Source of the DNA: JAPPHA01 sp963664045
GTDB lineage: Bacteria; Pseudomonadota; Alphaproteobacteria; Rhodobacterales; Rhodobacteraceae
Assembly: GCA_963664045.2 (NCBI GenBank)
Contig: CAXXGT010000006.1
Location: forward strand, 186,001-250,000
Length of the DNA stretch: 64,000 bases
Reading direction: 5' to 3'
In this document: one piece after another, positions 43,917 through 51,419 of the stretch
How the letters are laid out: every line of letters begins with the position of its first letter
Numbering within the stretch: the first letter of the stretch is position 1
Translations under genes and position numbers: made by a program
Notes under the pieces: generated by a model
Database searches by the model: none
Told to the model about the DNA's origin: nothing
The model's input: only the letters and a program-made list of their open reading frames with translations

Positions 43917-44680
43917 CAATTCGCTCGAAAACCAATTCGGATGAAGAGTTTGCCTGTCGATTGCTGATCGAGCATCTGACCAAGCAGGGAAAGTCCGGAT
44001 TCAGGTGCGAATTGAATTCGAATGACCCTCCGGATCTCCTGGTCACATGGGATGACGGTTCTCAATGGGGTGTGGAAGTCACGCAAACATTTCAGCCAGT
44101 GGCAAGGGATGGTGGGAGTGATGTTGTTTCCTCGGCGCCGATTACCGAGCCACTCCATCGCTTTGGGCAAAAACTTAAAGAAGCGACAAAGGAGATCCGC
44201 AAGCGGGACTATGTTTTGAATCTAGGACCAGACCCCGCCGATAGTTTGGAGGGGCGGCCGATAGGTTTCGGCAGAGCCTGGAAAAGACAGACTGAAATGG
44301 CGATTCGGCAGCACATTGAAGCGGATAGAACGGACCCTTTGACACGCACTGGGATAAGGTTCGAACCAGGCGGTCTGGGAGACCGTTGGAAGGTTCTGGT
44401 CACCGCAGGAGTTGCGGAAATGAAACTGACCACCTCTGTAATGTTGGGACGAGCCTTGGAAGAAAAGACCAGAGGCTTGCCAAGGTGGACAGGGAGGTTG
44501 GCTGAGCGATGGTTGCTACTGTTGAGCGCCTATCTTCTTGTCGATGACGTTCGCGAAGTGGAAAGGACGCTGAAGAAACTCATCCAAAGTGATCCGAAAC
44601 TGCGCGGATTTGACGGCGTATTTTGGAGTGGATCGTCCGATCGTACACTTATTTCGATTCCCGTAGCAGTGCGTCAATGA
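43913..44680 (+). CDS. Unrecognised protein with PD-(D/E)XK-like nuclease motif
   Basis: A 255-residue protein I cannot assign to a named family. Near the N terminus DPPDLLVTWDDGSQWGVEVT (residues 38-57) has the spacing of a PD-(D/E)XK active site: Pro40-Asp41, a short hairpin, then Glu55-Val-Thr57, with Thr in place of the usual Lys. The rest is helical and basic, with RWLLLLSAYLLVDD near the C terminus. It starts at GTG 43913, overlapping the recombinase stop, behind GGGGGA. Its stop overlaps the start of a 53-residue gene. I infer a nuclease-fold protein of a defence or mobile-element module. Confidence 0.65.
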   Translation: MTIRSKTNSDEEFACRLLIEHLTKQGKSGFRCELNSNDPPDLLVTWDDGSQWGVEVTQTFQPVARDGGSDVVSSAPITEPLHRFGQKLKEATKEIRKRDYVLNLGPDPADSLEGRPIGFGRAWKRQTEMAIRQHIEADRTDPLTRTGIRFEPGGLGDRWKVLVTAGVAEMKLTTSVMLGRALEEKTRGLPRWTGRLAERWLLLLSAYLLVDDVREVERTLKKLIQSDPKLRGFDGVFWSGSSDRTLISIPVAVRQ

Positions 44681-44838
44681 CTGCCATGCTCGAGACTCGG
44701 TCAGAATTTGAAATGTGCCAGTTTAATTTCCGGGGTCATGACCGTGATGCGATGCCAACAAAGGAGATTTCTGAGTTGGTAGGGATCGCAGCACCTTTCC
44801 TTTCAAAACGGAAGACGAGAACCAATGAAAGACGATGA
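44677..44838 (+). CDS. Small 53-residue protein coupled to nuclease genes
   Basis: The ATG at 44677 overlaps the stop of the PD-(D/E)XK-like gene (ATGA), and its own stop (44836-44838) overlaps the ATG at 44825 where the HNH region begins. The product is charged (FRGHDRDAMPTKEISELVGI, then SKRKTRTNERR at the C terminus) and could be a small DNA-binding or regulatory subunit. No family is recognised. Double overlap is the only evidence that it is translated. Confidence 0.5.
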   Translation: MTAMLETRSEFEMCQFNFRGHDRDAMPTKEISELVGIAAPFLSKRKTRTNERR

Positions 44839-44979
44839 TCCGAATTTCTGGGCACCCGGACATGCCTGCGCGAGCCTATCCCTGAAATCTTCCATGCCGC
44901 AAAACTACTGAGCCGAGCGGTCGACGCGCATCTGGATGGTGATCGCGCTCAGGCTGGACGGCTTATTGCCGAAGCTGAC

Positions 44980-45477
44980 ATGCCCGAGGTAAGAGAGTGG
45001 GTTGAATCTCTGTGGGGCAAGACGTCTCTTGACATTCATCGTGTGCGAAAGGTGAAAGGATCACCTTCAAGACTGGACAAAGGCGACCGGGATCCAAAAC
45101 GCCACGCCACGCTTGAACAGGAAAGATCGCTGATCAAGCGCGATGGTTACCGATGCCGGTTCTGCGGTATTCCGGTCGTACGCAAGAAAATCAGAAAGGA
45201 CATGCATCGCGAATACGCTGAAGCACTGCCTTGGGGCGGCAGCAATTCAGAGCAGCATGCCGCGTTCCAGTGCCTGTGGCTACAGTCCGACCATGTGCGC
45301 CCACACAGCCGCGGCGGGCATACAGATCTCGACAACCTTGTCATCACCTGTGGGCCCTGCAATTTCGGAAGATCAGAATGGACGCTTGAAGAGGTTGGGT
45401 TGATCGATCCTCGCACCCGTCCGGCATTGCAAACCGAGTGGGACGGACTGGAACGCTTTGTCGTTTTTTACAAATAA
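44980..45477 (+). CDS. HNH endonuclease
   Basis: The HNH domain is complete: CRFCG and CGPCN supply two zinc-binding Cys pairs, and LQSDHVRPHSRGG followed by LDNLVITC gives the His-Asn-containing beta-beta-alpha core. The first ATG in frame is 44980 (165 residues), but the same frame upstream also reads like the protein (REPIPEIFHAAKLLSRAVDA) and would join an ATG at 44825 in another frame (MKDDDPNFWAPG), so a frameshift near 44865 may have split a longer gene of about 215 codons. The last six or seven codons lie in the end of the TniA-type element that starts at 45459. It is the third member of a coupled gene set. Confidence 0.82.
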   Translation: MPEVREWVESLWGKTSLDIHRVRKVKGSPSRLDKGDRDPKRHATLEQERSLIKRDGYRCRFCGIPVVRKKIRKDMHREYAEALPWGGSNSEQHAAFQCLWLQSDHVRPHSRGGHTDLDNLVITCGPCNFGRSEWTLEEVGLIDPRTRPALQTEWDGLERFVVFYK

Positions 45478-45570
45478 GTTCAGTGACGGTGATTGATTTC
45501 GCTCCCTTTTTTCTCGCGTTCTGTCACAGATAATTTCAGTGTGTTGCAGCGGGCAAGGTCGGTCATAAAC

Positions 45571-45684
45571 ATGGAGAACGTCCCCGATCAGGTGTGGCGA
45601 GAGGCAGTGCTTCGTCCATTGGCAGCTCTTGCGGAGACGCCGGCATGCCGCCGTCAGATCATGGAACGTGGATTGCGATCTTGA
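45571..45684 (+). pseudogene. tniA-like transposase 5' remnant
   Basis: The first 37 codons (MENVPDQVWREAV, LRPLAALAETPA) match the start of the tniA-like pseudogene at 30240, including the preceding GTGTTGCAGC leader. The frame then ends and is cut by the TIME element at 45700. It shows which end of the 45459-50043 element carried the transposase gene. Confidence 0.7.
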
Positions 45685-45699
45685 CCGGCGCTCCTGCCT

Positions 45700-46190
45700 G
45701 GCCCCATCGGATAGTTTGTTCGTAGAACCACGCTAAGGAAGAACATCGCGCAAACACCCGGATTTTGGCTCAGGCTGCCGATTTTCTGCTCGAGTTGAGG
45801 TTCAATGGACGTGCGATTTTGCGCTCAACTGCACCAGAATTCCAGTCGAAGTTGCCCGTCAGGATGATATGCTCCCAACCGAGTGGTGAGGTGAAAGGCA
45901 ACAGGCAACAGGCCTGGATCGGGCATCTGGCCGGTCACTCCGAGATGATCTGTCGCCTTGTCCATGTAGAGTGTGTTCCAGAATACGATGTCGACCTCCG
46001 CTCCATGCCGATACGGTCTCGGCACTGCAGAACCTCGTAGACAACGGAACGTCCGTGACCAGGGCCGCGAAATACGTCGGGATAGGAAGATCAACTGCAT
46101 ACAGGGCGATCCGGGAAACCCGTCCGTAGTAACCGTTCTTGCTCCGTTCCTCCTTAGCGTGGTTCTACGAACAAACTATCCGATAGGGCC
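45700..46190 (+). mobile_element. TIME-like miniature element with 38-bp Tn3-type ends
   Basis: A 38-base repeat starts GGCCCCATCGGATAGTTTGT and ends in CACGCTAAG at 45700-45737; its inverted copy occupies 46153-46190 with one mismatch. CACGCTAAG is the usual inner end of Tn3-family terminal repeats. The 491-bp element has no transposase; it keeps only the tail of a resolvase gene. It is inserted in the tniA remnant. No 5-bp duplication was seen (TGCCT and TATAC). Confidence 0.85.
46022..46128 (+). pseudogene. Serine resolvase helix-turn-helix remnant
   Basis: The frame reads LQNLVDNGTSVTRAAKYVG, then IGRSTAYRAIRETRP and TAG: the C-terminal DNA-binding domain of a Tn3-type resolvase. Nothing of the catalytic domain remains. 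The gene pointed toward the right terminal repeat, as in the miniature element at 39286. Confidence 0.8.
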
Positions 46191-46438
46191 TATACTGGCA
46201 CAATATCGGGTTCTCTGTCAGATTACATGCAAGAAGAATCCCCAAAACGCACGTTCGTCGATCCCCGAAAAACGGCTCAAAATCAACGACTTGCGAACAT
46301 TCGATTCCGTTTTGTTCCGCTTGAAGTTCCGTTTAGGGCCCTTCAACGTGGCCACACGGTCCAAACATGGAAAGAACTGCAGCTTGACCCCACGGATATT
46401 GGTGGTTCCCGAAATCGGCTTCAACACCATCTTTCCTG
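46191..46438 (+). other. Gap between miniature element and AbiEii gene
   Basis: About 250 bases, AT-richer than the surroundings. No gene or repeat is recognised. It lies downstream of the AbiE operon and may hold its terminator. Confidence 0.3.
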
Positions 46439-47287
46439 TCATGATGGGACTACAGGATCCCGCAGGCGCCGACAGAACGCCTCTACAGCGACGATAGCGT
46501 CGGCGGCGAGTGTTTGGGGATCAAGATCGGGATGGTCGATCCGCATTTGGGTTACGTAGGCCCTGGAACCTTGGGCTGCCGGGTTCTCGAAGTTGGCCCC
46601 AAGGTCAGTAAACGCCGTTCGGAGAGCAGCGATCTCATGAATGAAACGCTGCTCAATCCGTGTGACTACAGCATCCGTTCCGCCAGCGTCATTATGCGAA
46701 AGCACGAACGCAATGTCGTACCAGTCCTTGGCCTTACGCCGCGAGAACGCAGCCGCGGTCTTGGCAAGCAGGAACCCGGCAACACCGGAAACGTTCACCT
46801 CGGCGGTGTACATGACATTGCCGTCTCGAACGTTCAATTCACGAACTTCAATATCGCGCGCCGCGAATCCGGTGCCGCGAAGGTTCACGGCTCCGAGGCA
46901 TTCGCAAGCATCGAACGAAATCGTCGCTTCCGCCGGTCTATCCTGAAGGTCCGCCAGGAGCTCGAACTTGACCACGGGTGCGCCAAAAACCCCGTCCGCG
47001 ACCCAGCGCCAGATTGTGGCATTCTCCGGAGCGAAGCCGGCATCGCGGAGGGCCTGTTCGAGGCGTGCAGTGTTCACCGCCCCGCGGGCGATCTCAAGAT
47101 CGACCTGTACATCTATGTCGATCGTGCCGGCGTGCTGGAACTCACTTTCGCTACAAAGCAGTTCGGGGACGAGTCCCCCGAGCACAACGAATTCAGGCCT
47201 TTCCCCATAGTGGCGGACGACGTGGACCAATGCCTTCTCCGCGGCATCCCGTGCCACTCGAGAACGGATCGCCAGGTCATCGACCAC
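46439..47287 (-). CDS. AbiEii-type nucleotidyltransferase toxin
   Basis: A 282-residue protein with the nucleotidyltransferase fold of AbiEii toxins. The motif EFVVLGGLVPEL (Gly-Gly near residue 37) followed by GTIDIDVQVDL (Asp-x-Asp at 57 and 59) is the active site, and KAKDWYDIAFVL supplies the later Lys-Asp/Tyr-Asp motif of the family. The start is taken as GTG at 47287 because GGGAGA lies seven bases upstream and the longer frame has no support. It overlaps the AbiEi gene by 11 bp. AbiE systems block phage growth by toxin-mediated growth arrest. Confidence 0.82.
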   Translation of the reverse strand: MVDDLAIRSRVARDAAEKALVHVVRHYGERPEFVVLGGLVPELLCSESEFQHAGTIDIDVQVDLEIARGAVNTARLEQALRDAGFAPENATIWRWVADGVFGAPVVKFELLADLQDRPAEATISFDACECLGAVNLRGTGFAARDIEVRELNVRDGNVMYTAEVNVSGVAGFLLAKTAAAFSRRKAKDWYDIAFVLSHNDAGGTDAVVTRIEQRFIHEIAALRTAFTDLGANFENPAAQGSRAYVTQMRIDHPDLDPQTLAADAIVAVEAFCRRLRDPVVPS

Positions 47288-48284
47288 GCATCGTCTCCCG
47301 GAGATGCTCGGCTGCTTCCTCGCCTCGCACGCCGATGGTCCGTAGATCGGCGTAGGCGCGTGGCCACGGGACAAGCCGCAATCTGTTCTTCACCGTAGCC
47401 AGGCGCTCGGCCGTGACCGTGGGAAACGGCCGCAAGGTGAGCCTTCCGCCCTCGATCGGCCGCAGTCCGATGCTCGCGGCCAGCCACTCGAGCCTGGCGC
47501 TTGTCTTTTCTGCTACATAGACTTCGCTGGTCGTAACCGTCGTCAGATAGGGGGCCAGCACCGACCCGGCGACAGCGCCCGTAGCTGCCCACGATATCCC
47601 CGCGCGATCCCACCGGCGACCGGTGTCGGCCAGGCCCGCCACCGGGTCACGCCAAGTCACACCGACCGCGATCGAGACCGGCGGAATCAACGCCGCCGCC
47701 GCCGCCGCATACGCGTCCAGCAACCGATCCGGATCGGCAATTCGACGAGCGGCGTTCGGACCGCGCCGAACCTCGGCGTTCAGGAAACCGAGATCCGTAA
47801 GGGTGCGTAGCGCATTGGTGGCACTTCCTGCGGACAATGCCGTAATCTCCTGCATGTCGCCGACGGTTCCTCGGCCGCCACAGAGCAAGGCCTCGGCGAT
47901 GGCCAAAACCGCGGGTGTCCAACGGGGCGGTTTGCGGGGAGTCTTCTGGGCACGACCATCCCTGGATATGATAAACGACCCCCGTACGATCTCCGCAGCG
48001 CCGGTCTCGTCAACCCAGCCGATCCCTGCAGTTGACAGCGCTTCACGTGCGGCGAACGACATGAGCCGGGCGGCCGCAACGTCGGGGCGATTGTCCTGGT
48101 TTTCAATCAACTCGCGTGCCTGTCGAAGTCCTCCTTCGCCCAGCCATGTGACTCGGACGTGCTCTCCGTTAATTTCGAGGTCGACCGAATGACCATCCTG
48201 ATGGCCACGCCGAATCCGAACCGAAGGTGGGAATACAGCCGTAATCGCGGCCTCGGCACGCTGGGCAACGTCACTCCTGGTCAT
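47277..48284 (-). CDS. AbiEi-like antitoxin/regulator
   Basis: A 335-residue protein placed directly before the toxin gene. The middle has a winged helix (TALSAGSATNALRTLTDLGF) and the C terminus has VPWPRAYADLRTIGVRGEEA, close to the AbiEi pattern for the last helices. The N-terminal 120 residues (RIRRGHQDGHSVDLEINGEH) resemble a nuclease-like or dimerisation domain sometimes found in longer members and were not assigned. In type IV systems the antitoxin represses the operon and counteracts the toxin without contacting it. Pairing with 46439-47287 supports the call. Confidence 0.75.
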   Translation of the reverse strand: MTRSDVAQRAEAAITAVFPPSVRIRRGHQDGHSVDLEINGEHVRVTWLGEGGLRQARELIENQDNRPDVAAARLMSFAAREALSTAGIGWVDETGAAEIVRGSFIISRDGRAQKTPRKPPRWTPAVLAIAEALLCGGRGTVGDMQEITALSAGSATNALRTLTDLGFLNAEVRRGPNAARRIADPDRLLDAYAAAAAALIPPVSIAVGVTWRDPVAGLADTGRRWDRAGISWAATGAVAGSVLAPYLTTVTTSEVYVAEKTSARLEWLAASIGLRPIEGGRLTLRPFPTVTAERLATVKNRLRLVPWPRAYADLRTIGVRGEEAAEHLRETMRGR

Positions 48285-48832
48285 GTTACCTGTCGAACGG
48301 TTTTATCATCACAAATATACATTACTTCACTCTTACGATGATGTACAGAAATTACTGAGATACGGCGCGAAGTCGGATCTGGTACTAAACATTACCGCCG
48401 CATCGCAGCTACAGATTAGCGGTCTGATGATCGAGGGCCAACCGCGCCTCAATTACATTCTCCGGACGACTGCCGCGTGAAAGAGATAGTCAGGGACACT
48501 CTGCGAAATTGACGCTCGCGAGTTACTGATACCGGTTTTGCAATTCGGGACTCGCGAGCGTATCTCTCTCCCTCCGCAAGGTTGCCTGCGGCAGGTGCGC
48601 GTTGCGCAGTAGCTGGATATAGGCTTCCGAAAGCCCCGGGTCGCGCTCCAGGATCTTCACATTGCCGAATTGACAGTTGATCGACATCGGGATGCGGATG
48701 CTCGTGGCAAGGGAACTGTTCCGGGCAGTGGGTTTCTCCAGATTCGTACCGGATTGAAGTCGAGCACTGAGGCAGGAAACTGTCGAAGGCGGCCAAATGG
48801 GGGTCGGCTCCGGCTGAGTGCAAAATGACACT
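48285..48832 (-). other. Promoter region of AbiE operon and decayed sequence
   Basis: The first 100 bases after 48284 are AT-rich and should hold the AbiE promoter. From about 48523 to 48680 a minus-strand frame (INCQFGNVKILERDPGLSEA, then RERDTLASPELQNRYQ) looks like the end of a lost gene, without a start. Not recognised. Confidence 0.35.
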
Positions 48833-49240
48833 CTAAGCGATTTTCCGTCTGTTCAATGTTCGATAGATGGTTGGTCGTGATACGGAGAAGACCTCTGCGA
48901 GCTCGCTGATCGAATACTCCCCGGTATCGTGCATTCGCCAGAGTTCCTTCTGCTGCTATTCCGACAGTTTTGGCTGTTTCCCTCGCAGCTTGCCCTTCGC
49001 CTTTGCGATTGCCATGCCCTCCGCGGGTGCGCATCGTGATGAGGTCCGCTTCGAATTCGGCGAAGGTGGCAACGATGTTGAAGAACATTTTCCCCATTGG
49101 ATCGGTGGAGTCATGGACTGTGGCGCCGAGTGCGAGTTTCACGCCTCTTTTCCGCAACTCTTCGGCAATTGTACGTGCATCCGGAACGGCGCGGGCCAGA
49201 CGATCCAGCTTTGAAACGACCAGCGTACCGATCTGCGTCA
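48833..49240 (-). pseudogene. Serine recombinase gene, truncated with frameshift and stop
   Basis: The minus strand reads TLVVSKLDRLARAVPDARTI, VHDSTDPMGKMFFNIVATFA and FEADLI, then shifts frame into EGMAIAKAKGKLRGKQPKL, meets an in-frame TAG, and resumes with YSISELAEVFSVSRPTIYRT to a TAG at 48833. The catalytic serine segment is missing at the 5' end. It is a dead Tn3-type resolvase distinct from the intact gene at 49360. Confidence 0.8.
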
Positions 49241-49257
49241 CAAATGGGCACACCCGC

Positions 49258-49352
49258 AGGTGACGGTCGAATGTGACACCTCTGAACGTCACAAAAGGGT
49301 GGAATGTCGACTTCTGTGACAGTGTCAGGCATCAATCCACCCCAATGTGACA
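49258..49352. other. Candidate res site of the 49360 resolvase
   Basis: TGTGAC (49272-49277) and GTCACA (49288-49293) form an inverted pair 10 bases apart. Further TGTGAC or TGTC/GACA pairs follow around 49304-49327 and 49346. Clustered dyads just before a resolvase gene are typical of res subsites. Confidence 0.5.
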
Positions 49353-49359
49353 GGTTGCC

Positions 49360-49980
49360 ATGCCCAGAATCGGATATGTCCGGGTCAGCTCGTCGTCCCA
49401 GGACCTCGAGATCCAGAAAGTCAGGCTCAGCGCAGCGGGCTGCGAGGTCATACGCACCGAGACCGGCTCAGGTGCTTCACGCGAGGGCCGCGCCGAACTG
49501 CAGGACATTCTGGAATTCCTGCGGGAAGGTGACGAACTGGTCGTACATCGCCTGGACCGGCTCGGGCGCTCCACCCGCGACGTGCTGAACCTGGTGCATG
49601 AGCTGGATGGCAAGGGCGCGTCGCTTCGCGTGCTTGAGCCCGAAGTTACGACTGCGGGAGATCTCGGCCGCCTGGTTGTCACCGTTCTCGGCATGGTGGC
49701 CGACATGGAGCTGAAGTTCATCCGTGATCGACAGCGTTCCGGGATTGAGGCGGCGAAGAAGAAGGGCATCTACAAGGGCCGGCAGAAGCAGGTTGATGAA
49801 GAGATGATCAGGCAGCTTGCTGCAGAGAAAGTCCCGAAAGCGAGGATCGCCCGCGATCTCAAGATATCTAGAATGAGCGTCTATCGTGCCCTGAAGAATG
49901 GAGACGGGTCGACCGCGAAGAACGGTTCCGCGCACTCCCGCTCCGATGCTGACGACACTCCGAGCGCACCGCCGGCATGA
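49360..49980 (+). CDS. Serine resolvase (possible TniR-type)
   Basis: A 206-residue intact resolvase. RIGYVRVSSSSQDLEIQKVR has the nucleophilic Ser; LREGDELVVHRLDRLGRSTR, VVTVLGMVADMELKFIRDRQ and GIEAAKKKGIYKGRQKQV follow, and KARIARDLKISRMSVYRAL is the helix-turn-helix. It ends 10 bases before the repeats of the right end of the TniA-type element (50043), which is where a cointegrate-resolving tniR gene would be. It is the only complete recombinase in that element. Confidence 0.9.
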   Translation: MPRIGYVRVSSSSQDLEIQKVRLSAAGCEVIRTETGSGASREGRAELQDILEFLREGDELVVHRLDRLGRSTRDVLNLVHELDGKGASLRVLEPEVTTAGDLGRLVVTVLGMVADMELKFIRDRQRSGIEAAKKKGIYKGRQKQVDEEMIRQLAAEKVPKARIARDLKISRMSVYRALKNGDGSTAKNGSAHSRSDADDTPSAPPA

Positions 49981-50124
49981 GAATGTCAGCGTTCACTGAA
50001 GTCTTTTGTGAAAATCCACTGAAGTTATTTGTGAAAAACGACAACACGGGCATAGCCGATCAGCATGTCTCACAATCGTTCGTTTGGGACACAGAGTTTT
50101 TCCTGTGGTTTCCGAATAGAATTT

Positions 50125-50162
50125 CTTGGTTAGTGTCGGCGTTTCAGCCAACACTAACCAAG
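50125..50162. other. Perfect palindrome upstream of tnpA remnant
   Basis: CTTGGTTAGTGT (50125-50136) is exactly complementary to ACACTAACCAAG (50151-50162), with GGC/GCC also pairing inside. It lies about 60 bases before the Tn3-type transposase start. It could be the core recombination site of the parent Tn3-like element or an operator. Confidence 0.5.
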
Positions 50163-50219
50163 ATATTCACAGGCCGTTTCACAATCAAAATCTCGCAGAC
50201 AACGGAGAAAAGAAAAGAC

Positions 50220-50865
50220 ATGCCCCGTCGAACCATACTGACAGATCGGCAACGGTCTGCGCTGCTCTCACTGCCTCGAAATGGAGCGGAGCTCCTGCAA
50301 TATTATGTCCTGAGCGAAGAAGACCTCCATGTCCGGCGGCGTCGCAGGCCGCACAACAAACTCGGATTTGCTCTGCAGCATTGTGCCCTGCGATATCCTG
50401 GAAGGGTTCTGACACCTGACGAACTGATTCCGAAGAACGTGGTGGATTTCATCGGTGAACAGCTTGGTCTCGATGGCGACTGCCCTGCGCGAAATCGGTC
50501 GCGTCGAACGATCCATATTCATGGTCAACTGGATCATGGATCCCGACTTGCGTCGGCGTGCCCAGGTCGGGCTGAACAAGGGCGAGGCACATCATGCCCT
50601 GAAGCGCGCCATTCACTTCCATCGTCAGGGCGAACTGCGCGACCGGACAGGTGAAGGACAGCATTACCGCATGGCCGGCCTCAACCTGCTGGCGGCTATC
50701 CTCATCTACTGGAACACGATGACACTCGGTGAGGCCGTCTCCAAGCGTCAACGCGCGGGACTGCCGACTCCTGTCGAACTGCTGGCGCATGTCTCCCCGC
50801 TCGGTTGGGAACACATCAACTTGACTGGTGAATACAGGTGGCAAAGACGCGTGCACGGTGCCTGA
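50220..50865 (+). pseudogene. Tn3-family transposase gene with a large internal deletion
   Basis: The first 80 codons are the TnpA N terminus (MPRRTILTDRQRSALLSLP, LSEEDLHVRRRRRPHNKLGF, QHCALRYPGRVLTPDELIP). After about 50480 the frame changes and the last 125 residues of TnpA follow (LREIGRVERSIF, RRRAQVGLNKGEAHHALKRA, LLAHVSPLGWEHINLTGEY). A full TnpA has about 1000 residues, so some 800 codons including the catalytic core are deleted. Inactive. Confidence 0.88.
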
Positions 50866-51013
50866 CAAACCACACGTAATCTCAGCATCTCGGTCGGTCA
50901 CATGGTCAATACCCAGACCCACTGATCGACACCGAAAACACGCATCCTTGCCCCAATCAGCATGCAATCCGGGTGCTGTTGCCCATGAGCGCACTCAGGG
51001 AACCCGAAAAACG

Positions 51014-51051
51014 CTTGGCGTAGGATTTCGCCCCCTTCCGCAAACGACCCC
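51014..51051. repeat. Tn3-family 38-bp terminal inverted repeat (right end)
   Basis: Read on the minus strand it starts GGGGTCGTTTGCGGAAGGGG and ends CCTACGCCAAG, exactly 38 bases: the GGGG start and ACGCCAAG-like end of the Tn3 family. It lies 149 bases after the truncated tnpA and marks the border of the accretion zone. No matching left end was found in this window. Confidence 0.8.
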
Positions 51052-51419
51052 TCAAATCCCGCTCACTGAAAGGCACCGGTTCAAGTCAAGGATCCGCGCT
51101 TCGTCGGCAAAATCACATGAATTGCGGTCTTTGGGAATCGAGGCTAGGAGAGGATTTGGCGTAGGGGACCAAATTGACCGTGTTTCGGCGATTTGTCAAA
51201 CTCGACACGAATGAACCGAGACGAATTTGCGTTGGCGCTTGATGCAAGCCGCCAGCGTCGCGGAAAGGGCGCGCGGCACTTGGACTGTGACTGCACCGAG
51301 GCTGCACCAGGCGGGCTCCAAGGTCGTCAAAATCGAGGAAGCCGGCGTCGCCGTCAGGACAAAATGGCTTGGTTCGGTCGTCATCGAATGCGAACAGCAC
51401 GTGGCAAAAGGATCATACC
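51052..51419 (+). other. Gap between Tn3 end and epimerase gene
   Basis: About 370 bases with no supported gene. The epimerase ribosome site (AAGGA) is at its end. Plus-strand frames here lack starts and known motifs. Confidence 0.35.

Larger units (their letters stand above)
45459..50043. mobile_element. Tn402/Tn7-like (TniA-type) element carrying an AbiE system
   Basis: The left end at 45459 starts TGTCGTTTTTTACAAATAAG and contains two CACA(A/G)ATAA-TTCAGTG repeats; the right end, read inward from 50043, starts TGTCGTTTTTCACAAATAAC with two repeats. These match the ends of the element at 29486-30431. Inside are a tniA 5' remnant, a TIME element, an AbiEi/AbiEii pair, a broken recombinase gene and an intact serine resolvase beside the right end, where Tn402-type elements often carry tniR. 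The transposition genes are gone. No clean target duplication (CGCTT against ACACG). Confidence 0.7.
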
